Below are positions 43,895-56,200 of a stretch of 64,000 nt of DNA, in pieces (position 1 is the stretch's first letter; each line of letters opens with the position of its first letter). The translations under genes were made by a program, and so were the position numbers. The stretch covers positions 1,064,501 to 1,128,500 of the forward strand of contig CAUEEP010000924.1 in the NCBI GenBank assembly GCA_958450365.1. The letters are read 5' to 3'. Under the pieces are notes generated by a model that worked only from the letters and a program-made list of their open reading frames with translations, was not told the origin of the DNA and searched no databases. This DNA is from Mesorhabditis belari (lineage: Eukaryota; Nematoda; Chromadorea; Rhabditida; Rhabditidae).

Positions 43895-44165
43895 TGTCAT
43901 CATTGCTGTTATTGTTGAAGCTGCTATTGTTGAAGCTGCTATTGTTGAAGCTGCTATTGTTGAAGCTGCTATTGTTGAAGCTTCAAGCTTAGCCTTGAGA
44001 TTTCTCTCTTTCTTATTTCATCTGAAATATTTATTCAACTAATGAAAGACCAAATCACTGTGTTCAGTATACTAAAAAAACAACACACGACTAGAGATCT
44101 TTTGAACAAGAATAAGATGAGAAAAACCGGTATTAAATGCTTATTTGGGGGGAAAAAGTTTGAAT
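43895..44165. repeat. Right member of the direct repeat bracketing the P450 gene
   Basis: See 31480-31740; about 250 bp shared, with the TTGTTGAAGCTGCTA units at its start. Confidence 0.75.
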
Positions 44166-44193
44166 AAACTACCGTAAACGTAAAGCTAAATGG

Positions 44194-44199
44194 ATTATT
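44194..44199 (-). promoter_or_regulatory. Possible variant poly(A) signal (AATAAT) of the PTR gene
   Basis: AATAAT lies about 20 bases past the stop at 44220 on the minus strand. It is a weak variant of AATAAA; no canonical hexamer is nearby. Confidence 0.3.
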
Positions 44200-44219
44200 T
44201 AGGATTTTAGCTTGAAAGA

Positions 44220-47200
44220 CTAGTCTAGACTTTTCGTTGGCTTGTCCTTCAGAGCTTTCTTCCGGGCGATTTCCTCGAGTTTATCGGAGTGAGCTGCTGC
44301 ATCTAAACGTTTGACTTGTAAGTGGCGGAAAGTATCCAGTTTTCAGGAACTATTTTTCAGAATCTATTTTTCAGGAAAGCCATACGGATCCGTGAATTGC
44401 AAAGTGTGTAATTCATCGGGAATTCGGAAAAATATTAAGCCTAGTCATATCAAGAAGCGGCAAGAATAAAAATGACTACCCTGACTTTGATTTGGCTTGA
44501 TCTTGATCCCCTCAGGCTCAGGCTCTGTCTCTGGCCTATCCTGGCCTACCCTGACTTTGATTTGGCTTGATCTTGATCCCCTCAGGCTCAGGCTCTGTCT
44601 CTGGCCTATCCTGGCCTACCCTGACTTTGATTTGGCTTGATCTTGATCCCCTCAGGCTCAGGCTCTGTCTTTGGCTTATCCTGGCTTGCCCTGACTTTGA
44701 TTTGGCTTACCCTGACCCTGAAATCTATCGAAAATATCGGAACCAAAGCCAGAGCTAGCTGTTGCCGGCGTCGCTTAACCCAGCGGATCAGATCGGAAAT
44801 TTGGGAGACAAAACTAGACCGTTTTTCAAGCCAGCTTCAGCCTTGAGTGTCTCAGCTGGTTTTGGTTTGATAGGATTGATTTGATACAGTGATAGGTTTG
44901 ATAGAATACAGTCAAAATTACAGCAGAAATTGATTCCAAAGATTTCAGCATAGTGATCCCAACAAAACCGAAGTCGGCTCAGTCGCTCCCCCGCTACCTC
45001 CCCTGTACGACTCAAAAAGGGAAGCCTTTTATGCCAAACAGGTATGCCCGATGGAGAGCGATTACGCGTAGTAGAACAGTAGAACCAAAAGACAAAGACA
45101 AACCAGCCGAAGCGCTGGCAAACTATCCACTGGGTTATTGAGGCATTCCGGTTGGCCCGCGCGAACGCGTTTAATAGGCCAGCTTGCTGTTTGGGGAAAT
45201 TTTGATATCTCGAAAATGGCTTATGATAAGTAGAATTTGAAAGGAAATTCGGGATGCCCAGGGGGTCAGAAATAGAATCAGAATCAGACTCAGACTCAGA
45301 CTCAGAATCAGACTCAGAATCAGACTCAGAATCAGACTCAGAATCAGACTCAGAATCAGACTCAGAATCAGACTCAGAATCAGACTCAGAATCAGACTCA
45401 GACTCAGAATCAGACTCAGAATCAGATCGCTCCTGAAGTTCCAAGTGATTCCCTGGTAACGGAGTTTGGGCAAATGGTTCACCTGATGCAAAAGATCGTA
45501 CAATGACCGGTAAAATCAAAAGACCATGGAACAATCCAGTGGCCACAACGAGTATCGACGTTCTTGCGAACATTCGAACGGCATTTGACGGAACTCGGAT
45601 CATCACCAATATTGCTGAAAAGATGTTTTGTAGGGGTTTTGAAGACGATGAAGTATAAGTAGATTAAGTTGAAAACTTAAGTATATCATTGTGTATCATT
45701 AAAGAAAGTACATCATTGAATTCTCGTTTGAATCATTTACCCAATAACGTTGCCAGTCCTCCTTGTAGAACAGGCCATCCAATCGCTCCTAGTGAATCCC
45801 GGATTCGATCAGTGGGATCTTTCTTCTCGGAACGATAAATTCGGTAGCCGACGTGTGTGGCAAAATCGATGCATTGGCCAATTGACATCTGGAAATCTCA
45901 CATGCTGTACTGTTTTCATTTTTTTACACCAACCAAAATGTTAACAACGGTTGTCGGCTCAAGATCGGCTCCCCAAAGAGAAAGAAATCCTGCGGTGCCG
46001 ATGTCCATCGAGATCAGAGTGAACACAACCCAGAAAACGATCGAGCTTTCGGCGACAAAGAGAATGCAAACCGAGATGAGTGTCAAAATGGCGGTGCCTA
46101 AAAGCGAGATGTTTTTTTTGTTGTTGTGCTTGCTTTAAACCAGATACTGGTCGATTTTCAAGCCTGATTAATAAACCAGACTCTAGCCAGCTTGAGCCAG
46201 CCAGACTCTAGCCATCTTGAGCCAGCCAGATTCTAGCCATCTTGAGCCAGCCAGATTCTGGCCAGCTTAAGCCAGCCAGGCTCTAGCCATCTTGAGCCAG
46301 CCAGATTCTAGCCATCTTGAACCAGCCAGACTCTAGCAAGTTTAAGCCAGCCAGATTCTGGCCAGCTAAGATAAATAACTTATTATACTTACAAGGAAGC
46401 TTCGTCAACTTACCACCAGCTTTTAAAACGTGGCCTAGCGCATCTAGAGAAGCTTTTTTGTGCTGATTTCGGTCTTATTCTTCTTAAATCCAATTTATTA
46501 GGTTGGCAAGTTATAAACGATCGTTTTTTGGTAATGTGCTTTCTGAAAAAACGACTTATCCAATCAAAAAACGGTTTGCTTGATTCAAAATTCAACCTTC
46601 CGAAGATTGGATTGCTCTGAAATTTTGGGAAACTATGTATTCGATGAAGCTTATTATTTTAACCCATTCGAAACCGCAGCGTTTTTTTTTTTTTTTTCGT
46701 CTACGGACCAAGCCCTTTTTTGACATTTTTGACTCCGAAGCAGTTTATTTATGGTTGGAAAGATGTAAGAGAGTCTCCTACACCATTTATTTTTGATGAA
46801 GAACGATTTGGATTTGACTTCAGTACTTTTCAAGATCCTATCGATTATTGTTCTTATTTTATCGACGACAATATTTTAGTAGGCGAATCTAATAAACATG
46901 GAAAAAGGAAAACAAACTGGCAGGATTTCGATGCAAAATCTTTGAAGCTCTTCCTGGCTTCAAATGGGAATCGTCAAATTACCGAGGACTCGTGACTACT
47001 GGAGTAGCAGGCCTGGATTAGGAGGATTTTCCCACATGTCCCACATCATGTCAAGAGCAAAATTTGAATCCATTCTTCGGAACCTGCGTTTTTGTGATAA
47101 TGAACTGGATCCTGCAGGAGATCGGCTTTATAAGATTAGAGCTATTATGGAACATTTCAATGCAAAACCAGAGACTGCATTGATTCCGGGTAAATATGAA

Positions 47201-50200
47201 ACATCTTTTTTGCCCACGAAATTTGTAGATCTGATACAATTGGAATATACATGTAATGCTGAAAAGCAGCAAAAAAAAAGCAATTAATTGAATGAAAATA
47301 GCTCAATTAGCGCTGCAGCGAATAATCGCTGCAGCGGTCCGTTCCTGAGTTTTTGCTGCAGCGATTATTCGCTGCAGAAGTTTCGAATGGGTTAAAAAGT
47401 GTGCAATCACTCAAAAATAGCTCAAAAATATATTAGCTCATGAATGCTAAAAATCAGAATTTTCAACTCTTACATTAAAATGCCTGAAAAAGTTAAAATA
47501 AAACATAAAACATCAAATAAAACATCAAAAATTCAACAAAGCCATTTTGTAGATTAAGGATAGGGCTTTTGAATGAAGCAAACCGTTTTTTGATTGGATA
47601 AGCCGTTTTTTCACAAAAACACATTACCAAAAAACGATCGTTTATAACTCGCCAACCTAATATTTAGAAAGCTAATTTAGAAACGTCAAGGAATATGTCC
47701 TATTTACGAAGTCGAAGCTCCAAAAAATCGGGCCAAGCTAGACCAAGCCAGACCAAGCCAAGAGAGACACTGTCTTCTCATTTTAGGATGACCAGACCTG
47801 AAGCTGGGCCAAGTTAAGCTGTATTTTGTTCATTTATGACATTTTAGTCGTCTATTAGGCCACAGACTAGATCCGGACCAGTGGCCTAACCTGGTTTACT
47901 TGGCCTTGGACACCTTTTGTATATCTTTGCTATCGTTGTTGGGGATGAAATCTCGCCATTTTTCCGATTGATCCATAAACTCGTAAATAAAACGAAAGTG
48001 CGGAGGTTTTTTTGTGAAGCTGATAACGTCAAGAACACTTTTCCGAAAAGGGGAGAGCCTAGTTTAACCTGGTACACAAAAATATCTGGATCAGACAAAA
48101 GCCAGAAATGTATCTGGTTCTATACTAGCTGTAACTATTGGATCAGGTTCTATACAAGTTGTAACTATTGGATCAGGTTCTATACAAGCTGTAACTATTG
48201 GATCAGGTTCTACACTAGCTGTAACTATTGGATCAGGTTCTATTCTAGCTGTAACTATTGGATCAGGTTCTATTCTAGCTGTAACTATTGGATCAGGTTC
48301 TATTCTAGCTGTAACTATTGGATCAGGTTCTATTCTAGCTGTAACTATTGGATCAGGTTCTATACAAGTTGCAACTATTGGATCAGGTTCTACACTAGCT
48401 GTAACTATTGGATCAGGTTCTATTCTAGCTGTAACTATTGGATCAGGTTCTATACAAGTTGTAACTATTGGATCAGGTTCTATTCTAGCTGTAACTATTG
48501 GATTTTAAAATCACCCAATGATTGAAGTGTAGTTGTTTGCAACTCCAACATTTGATCACTGTAGAAGTTGTTCTCGTCAAAGACATAAGCGTCAAATTCT
48601 GGATATCTGAAAAGGAAATTACATGAGTTATTCGTAAAGGAGTTATTCGTAAAGGAGTTATTCGCAAATTCAAATTCGCAATTCGCAAAGTTTAGACTCA
48701 CTTGGCCGTGATATTTCTCCACAATAACAAAAGATCCGTTCTCACATTCCATCCATTGATCGCAAAAGCTGTCGTGAAAAAGAACTTGTTCACATACTCG
48801 TCTCCAGTCTGAATCTTTGAAAATAAGCTCATTCTTATTCTCTCAAAACTTATTCACCTCATTCGATCTGGGCTTCCATTTCAGATTTGACGCCCAGTGA
48901 GTATTGAAAGAAACATGAACAAACGATTTGAGTGTTTGATAAAAGCGAGAGTCATCTTCAGCAAAGAATTGTCTAAAAATGTCTTTGTTTGCATCCGTTT
49001 CCTTCCTATTTCTATTTTGTTTGCATCCGTTTCTATTTTGTAATTATTCGCGTCTCATTTTTTCGTCTTTTTTCTCTCTTTTTTTATTGGAGGAGGGGTT
49101 TTTTTTGGCAGAGCTTCTGGCTCTTTTTGGGGTTGGGGTTTTGCCTTCGTTCTTAGGGGGCTTTGATGTTTCTGCTTTCGTTCTTGGGGGACTTTGATGT
49201 TTCTGCCTTTGTTCTTGGGAGACCTTGATGCTTCTACCTGGTTCTTGGGGGACTTTGATGCTTCTGCCTTCGTTCTTGGGGGACTTTGATGTTTCTGCCT
49301 TTCTTCTTGGGAGACTTTGATGCTTCTGCCTTCGTTCTTCGGGGAACTTTGATGCTTCTGCCTTTGTTCTTGGGAGACTTTGATGCTTCTGCCTTTCTTC
49401 TTGGGGGACTTTGATGCTTCTGCCTTTCTTCTTGGGGGACTTTGATGCTTCTGCCTTCGTTCTTCGGGGACTTTGATGTTTCTGCCTTTGTTCTTGGGAG
49501 ACTTTCATGTTTCTGCCTTCATTGTTGGGAGACTTGGGTGCTTCTGCCTTTGTTCTTGGGAGACTTTGATGCTGCTGCCTTCGTTCTTGGGGGACTTTCT
49601 TGTTTCTGCTTTCATTCTTGGGAGACTTTGATGCTTCTGCCTTCGTTCTTAGAGGACTTTCATGTTTCTATTCATGCGCATGCTGTTTTTGTAATGGGTA
49701 TCGTTGCATTTTTGGTTCTGTACTAATAAACAGTGAAATTATAAATTCAATTTACTTTTTGCTACCCTTCAGGTTTTAAATCCTTTTTAGATAGCTGGTT
49801 TAACACTGGTTTAACACTGGTTTAACACTGATTTAACACTGTAGAAAGAACTTACAAACATTTGTGTCGCCATCGACGAAGTATGAATCCATTCTGTACT
49901 CTTATCACGAGTATTAACCTTATGTTGGATGCTGCGGGTTTTTGTTATGTTGTAAGGGTTTTGGGGAAACCCATTTTAACCTTTTTCTGCTAGTCGGCTA
50001 TTCTGAAGCAAAGCCATCCCCGGTTAAAGCGGATCCCACCCCAAACTCTTTATTCGATAAAAACTTCAGATATTTATTTGATAAAAAGCTAATTTACTAA
50101 ATAAAATCTCATTAATTTACCTGTAATCATTGAAATCTCTTAACCAAATCCTTGTCGAGTTCGGCCCCATCGAATATGGAGTGCTTTCGAGTTCTGACAC

Positions 50201-53200
50201 AAATTTAAGCATTCGATCGATCTAAATGATAGAATAAATGATAGAATGATAAATGATAGAATGATAAATGATAGAATAATAAATGATACAGGGTGCGTCA
50301 TAATTATTGCAACAAGATACTCAAGGCATTGCACACAACAAGATACTCAAGGCATTGCACACAACAAGATACTCAAGGCATTGCACACCAAGAATTTTCA
50401 CTGGAAGAAGATTTTTAACCAGAAATAGCTTTATTTAACAGTAACAAATAAGGAAACAAGAGATCATTCGATATGACCGCCTTTTGCCTTGATAACAGCC
50501 CTTAATCGGTTCGGATATGCCTCCACTGTGGCCCGAATGTCATCTTGAGGAGTCGCCTTCCATCCTTTGGTCAAAGACTTCTTCAAGGTCAAAGACTTCT
50601 TCAAAGAATCCAAACTTGTGTGTTTTCGAGAGCAGACATTAGCCTCTAAGATTGCCCAAATGGAAAAGTCCATCACATTGAGATCCGGTGAGTTTGGAGG
50701 CCATTCATCCTTGGTGATCACTAAGGGAAAGTTGGCCACACACCAGTCCTGAACCGTCTTCTTCATGTGAGCGGGAGGCAAGAATGGCAGATTAGGCAAG
50801 AATAAAGAAGATAGAACGCAAAACAACAAAAAAGGGGGCAAAAAAAAATAAGAAAGCTGTTTGGAAAACGATCTTTCAACTCTTGTTGCAATAATTATGA
50901 CGCACCCTGTAGAATAGCTAAATCTTAAAGCTGAATACTTAATTAAACTAAAGCTTCAATTCCGTACACTAACTTGGTCTGGATGTTTTGCAAAATCTGG
51001 AGCATCATTGACGTAAACGAGTCCAATTAGTCCCTCGGCCCAGATGTGATTCTCAGCCAAGTGAAGGTAGTGAATCAATGGTGAGTCGTCAACCACTAAT
51101 CTGAAAAGGAATCTGTGCAATAAACATTCAAATTGACAGATATCGTAAATTCTATAAGGCGATCGAAATCAATGAAACTTGTAATGAAAATAAGTCGACC
51201 CTTTTTGCCGTTGGCAATTTAAGGTTTTTCTCAGCACAAACCATTCCATTTTGACTATTTTGACCATGATTCGATGCAGAATAAAATTCCGCGTCGAATG
51301 ATACCAAAAACAACTAAAAATATAATATCCATGGAAAGTTATGAGGCAAAAGGTCAAGTCCAAAAGGGTTTAGGTTTTTAGCCAACAACTTTGCATGGGT
51401 ATTATATTTTTAGTTGATTTTGGTATCATTCGATACGGAATTTTATTCTGCATCGAATGATGGTCAAAATAGTCAAAATGGAATGGTTTGTGCTGAGAAA
51501 AAGATGAATAACCTTAAATTGCCAACGGTAAAAAGGGCCGACATGTTTTCATTACAAATTTCATTGGAATCATACCCTTTTTGGTGCACTTTTCTTATAG
51601 CAATATTTTGAAGGAAAATAAGAATTAAATGTGGTACAAATTCAGGCACAAATTCAGGCACAAATCCATGCCAAATTCAGGCCAAATTCAGTCCAAATCC
51701 AGTACAAATTCAGGCACAAACTCAGTACAAATTCAGGCGCAAATTCAGGCACAAATTCAGTACAAATTCAGGCGCAAATTCAGGCCAAATTCAGGCACAA
51801 ATTCAGGCACAAATTCAGCCAGAAACTCAGGACAAATTCAGTCACAAATTCAGGCACAAATTCAGTACAAATTCAGGCACAAACTCAGTACAAATTCAGG
51901 CGCAAATTCAGGCACAAATTCAGTACAAATTCAGGCGCAAATTCAGGCCAAATTCAGTACAAATTCAGGCACAAATTCAGGCACAAATCCAGTACAAATT
52001 CAGACCAAATTCAGGCCAAATCCAGTACAAATTCAGGCACAAATTCAGGCCAAATTCAGGCACAAGTTCAGGCCAAATTCAGGCACAAATTCAGGCACAA
52101 ATTCAGCCAGAAACTCAGTACAAATTCAGTAAAAATTCAATGAAACCCTACCGACTTGGCGTCAAATTCGGTGTCAATAGGGAGCATCCATAAAAAGCAG
52201 TGGCAATGTAAACTCCATAAATTAACACCTGGAAGTGGATAAGCTGATGACAAAAATGCTTTAGACCTGTGCTTTAGGTCTTAAATAGTGTTATAGTATT
52301 GATAAATTTCGACCTATACTTACTAGAACCATTCTCGTGGATGGCTTGCAAAGGAATGGGGCCAACTTGTTCTCGAAAAGGTAACGAGTCGGCGAAATGG
52401 CGTCTGGTTGTTTAGCCTGAAAGTGAAAAAATAGAGAAAAGGCCTTAAGGCTTAAGGCCTAAAATAAGGCCTAAAATAAGGCTTTCACTCTCCAGACAAG
52501 ATTGAAATAGTATAATATAATAGAAATATTATAATATTGGGTTCTCCAGTTATGAATGCGCGTTTTTTACTATTTTGTAAATTTCTCAAGATACCGATCA
52601 AGATCAAGATCAAGAAAAAGATATATATGAGTATTATTCGAAAGCTGAAGATCTCCTCTACATTTTGATATAAAAAGTTTTTGAATTTGTTCAGCTTTTG
52701 GGCAAATTGATGGCACAGAAGAAGAGGTGGCCAAAAAATGGAAGGGTGCCTTTGGATCAAGTTTTGGCTCCGCTCAAATTGAGTTAACCGTTTGATGTTT
52801 GGCTAATAGATATATCAATACAACTCTTTTTTAAATATAACAATTTCAGAGCATCTTTACTTTTCTTTTCTTTTCTGGGCGGTTATTTTCCACCATAAAA
52901 CTTGAGGAATAGCTAAGCTTCTTTTTTTTTGAAAACGACCTCTCCCTTTGTGCAGTCAATTTCCCGAAAAGTTGAATGAATTCAAAAACTTTTTATATCC
53001 AAAATGTAGAGGAGATCTTCAGCTTTCGAATGATATATAACACTCGTCTACATCTGTTCGGTATCTTGAGAAATTTACAAAATAGTAGAAACGCGCATTC
53101 ATAACTGGACAACCCAATATAATAGAAAAATTATAATCTAATGATCTAATGATCATCTAGTCTTCAGAGAAGAGAATCTTTTCGGAAAACCTTTTCAATC

Positions 53201-56200
53201 TCCTCTTTTGACATCCTTTTCCAGACGAAGATCGAGTGGTAACCAGCCGCTTCTCGTCGTCCACCCAACACCATCACTCCGGCAAAAAATGTTAGCTAAA
53301 AAAAGATGACTGAATTTCTGCTTTAGACCTGTGCAAAAGTTTCCTGGCTGGTTTTTAGTGCGTCAGAAAAGTTTTTTTACCCGTGGCTTTGTCGTTTAAG
53401 AAAGTGCTCAAACTGTCACATATGAACATCTCCAGTCCTCCATTTTTGAGTCTCACACTTGTCTCACACACTTATACTGGGAGTTGCTGGATAGCAAGAC
53501 GACCGTTAATGCAATCAAATACAGTGAACAGTTGGGAAAGGTGGATGAATCCCTGAAGAAGAATAGGCTGAAGAAGGAGTAGCCTGAAGAAGGCTACTGG
53601 GGTAAAGGCATTTGGGCCTCGAACAGCCTCGATTTGGATCCGCTTGACTTCTCCATTTGATTCATTATGGAAGAGAAGATTTCTCAGGAAAAGATTCATT
53701 CGATGATTGGTGAGTTTGAAAACTGCGGACTTTTGGAGTGTCAACGTTCTGAAACAATGTGGCCGTCATTTAGAGCATCTAAAACAGTTTTAAGTAATCC
53801 ATTAAAGCAGAAATGCAAATTTCGAACATTTCTTATTTATTTGTCGCCAAGCTCCAAATAAACTTTTTATTAATTGTTGTTCAATACTTCAATAATTACT
53901 GCTCAATAGTTGAAAAGTTCAATTTAAAGTTACTTCCTTGAAAACCAGCCCGGAAACTCTTGCAATACCCTGTATTTGCAATACTCTGTACTTTTGCAAT
54001 ACCTGATAAAACCAATCAAAGAATAAAGCTAAGGCGATAAATTTGCAAAAAATCGAGATAGCTGGAGTGCTGCTGTAGGTGCCGATGCTGAAAGAGAGGA
54101 CGGAGGTAAGGGTTGTCACCGAGATGGCACTGAAATGAGCTGAATACTTTAAGGCTTTATCAGACGACCGTATTCTCCCTAATCGTATTGCAAATGTCAC
54201 CTAAATTACTCGAAATCTCGAAAAGCGCTTATCAGAACCTATCGGAAAATGTAGCTGACGGGAAATGGGATCGGAAAATGTAGCTGACGACGAGATCTAG
54301 TGGGGGATTAGAGTGTTGAGTCTCTGCAAAGGCTTGGAAACCGTAAACTAAGGATCATTTTATTGGACTTGGAAACTAAGGATCATCTTATTGGAATTGG
54401 CAACTAAGGATCATTTTAAAACCAACCCCGAGTCGATCTGACAATTGGAAGTCGAGATCTGAAGGAAAATAGAAGAGTCCCCATAGGGTATTCTATTAAA
54501 GGGTATTCTATTAAAGGGTATACTATTAAAGGGTAGACTATTAAAGGGTATTCTATTAAAGGGTATTCTATTAAAGGGTATTCTATTAAAGGGTATACTA
54601 TTAAAGGGTATACTATTAAAGGGTATACTATTAAAGGGTATACTAGTAAAGGGTATACTAGTATACCCTATACTTCAGAAGGCCAACTTTGACTCAAATT
54701 TTCACTATGTTTTTATTAGTAAGTCTACAAAACAAATTCTACTTCTCTATAGCCAAATTTAATGGAGATTCCAATAAAACCAACCATGAATTGATTCAGC
54801 TTACATACCTCGAATTATAGCCCATCTAAGTGGATCGACTATTTTCGGATAGGTAGTCTAACTTTGTCTACCAACTCGACAATGCTACCGGGGAGAATAC
54901 GGTAATTTTCTCCTATTCCTATTGAAATCGATTCTTTTTCTTTATCTTCAAGTATTCTAAGTCCTTGTAGCTTTTCCACCAACCATCCAGCTTCCTCCAG
55001 TGTTAACGCCATTCGTTTCTCCGGTGATAGGGTCCTCTTCGTGTCTTGCCAAGCGCCCAACATCACAAAAGTATCATCGACTCCAATTGCCAAAGCAAGG
55101 AACGGCATCACAGTTACCTAAAGAGTTTAAAATTTGTACTAATAAATGATTTGTTTGAAAAAAATTGTCTTTTTGGCAAAACCGGCAAAACTCTCTAAAT
55201 TTGGTTCCTTATCCCTCTAAATTTGGCTCCTTTTCTCTCTAGACTTGGTTCCTGGCAAAACTGGCAAAACTGGCAGAACTAAACTGGCAAAACTAAACTG
55301 ACAAAACCTTTCCTAAACTCATTTGACTTCATTTCTTTTCCAAATTCATTTAACTAACCCTTTCTTTTCCGTTAAACTAAACGAGAAATATTGAAAGAAC
55401 GTTTTTCAGTATAAACCTGATGCACAAATGGAGTCCCTATAGCAAAAAGGACACCAGCCGAGCTGAAAATGGCGAGTGTCGACGTGAACACTCCAACAGT
55501 GGCCTCAATCGGTTTCGAAGTGATCCAATCGCCGGTCATGCTAACAAATTGATTATTTATTTGATTTAAAAAAGGTTTTACATTTGAACAGAGCTCTTTT
55601 ATTGGGTTGGGGAGAATGAGTTGGCGCCGAAAATGAAAAAAATGTCTAAAACTTCTATTCGACTTCGTCAAATAATATGCGTTTGATATCAGTAGAATGG
55701 TTAACTAATTCTCTACAAAATGACATTTAAAAGAAAATTCAAACAGCGCCTCCGCTCAAGAAAAAGCCATTTTTTCACAAAAACCACAAACTGTGATCTA
55801 GAAAAAACCATTGGTGGGACCTTCCTGCAAATTTGGCAACTTAAGTAATTGAATGTGCTCTATCTTTTTTATATAAACACCAAAGAAGGTTTATGTGAAA
55901 GAAACTGTTCAAATGATGAGTCGGACTCTTTGCCATTTTAACCAGCTGCGTTTCGAAGTTCATAAACTCCACGAAAGAAAAGCTTTGTGGAATCTCTCAA
56001 AAGTGATTTTGTAGAGAAATAGTGGATCCTTTTGATGAAAACAAACGTATGTTTAAAGAAGGCTTTATGTATGCAAAAAGTCCCTTTAAAGTTTGGCGCC
56101 GAGTCATAGTCCCCAACCCAATAGTACCCCACCCCAATAATGACGATGCGAAGTTTTGCGTAGTCTAGCTTTGAACGAGTTTTTCTTGACACTGGTTTAT

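Noticed and set aside
47917..48525. 202-codon plus-strand frame with a CNYWIRF repeat
   Set aside because: Translation of the 30-bp satellite; antisense to the PTR gene with no gene context.
51629..52143. Two overlapping Gln/Asn-rich plus-strand frames of about 170 codons
   Set aside because: Both come from the 12-bp satellite; overlapping frames of equal length mark a repeat, not genes.
53472..53744. 90-codon minus-strand frame in a PTR intron
   Set aside because: The plus strand of the same stretch encodes a recognisable mariner transposase fragment, so this is its shadow.
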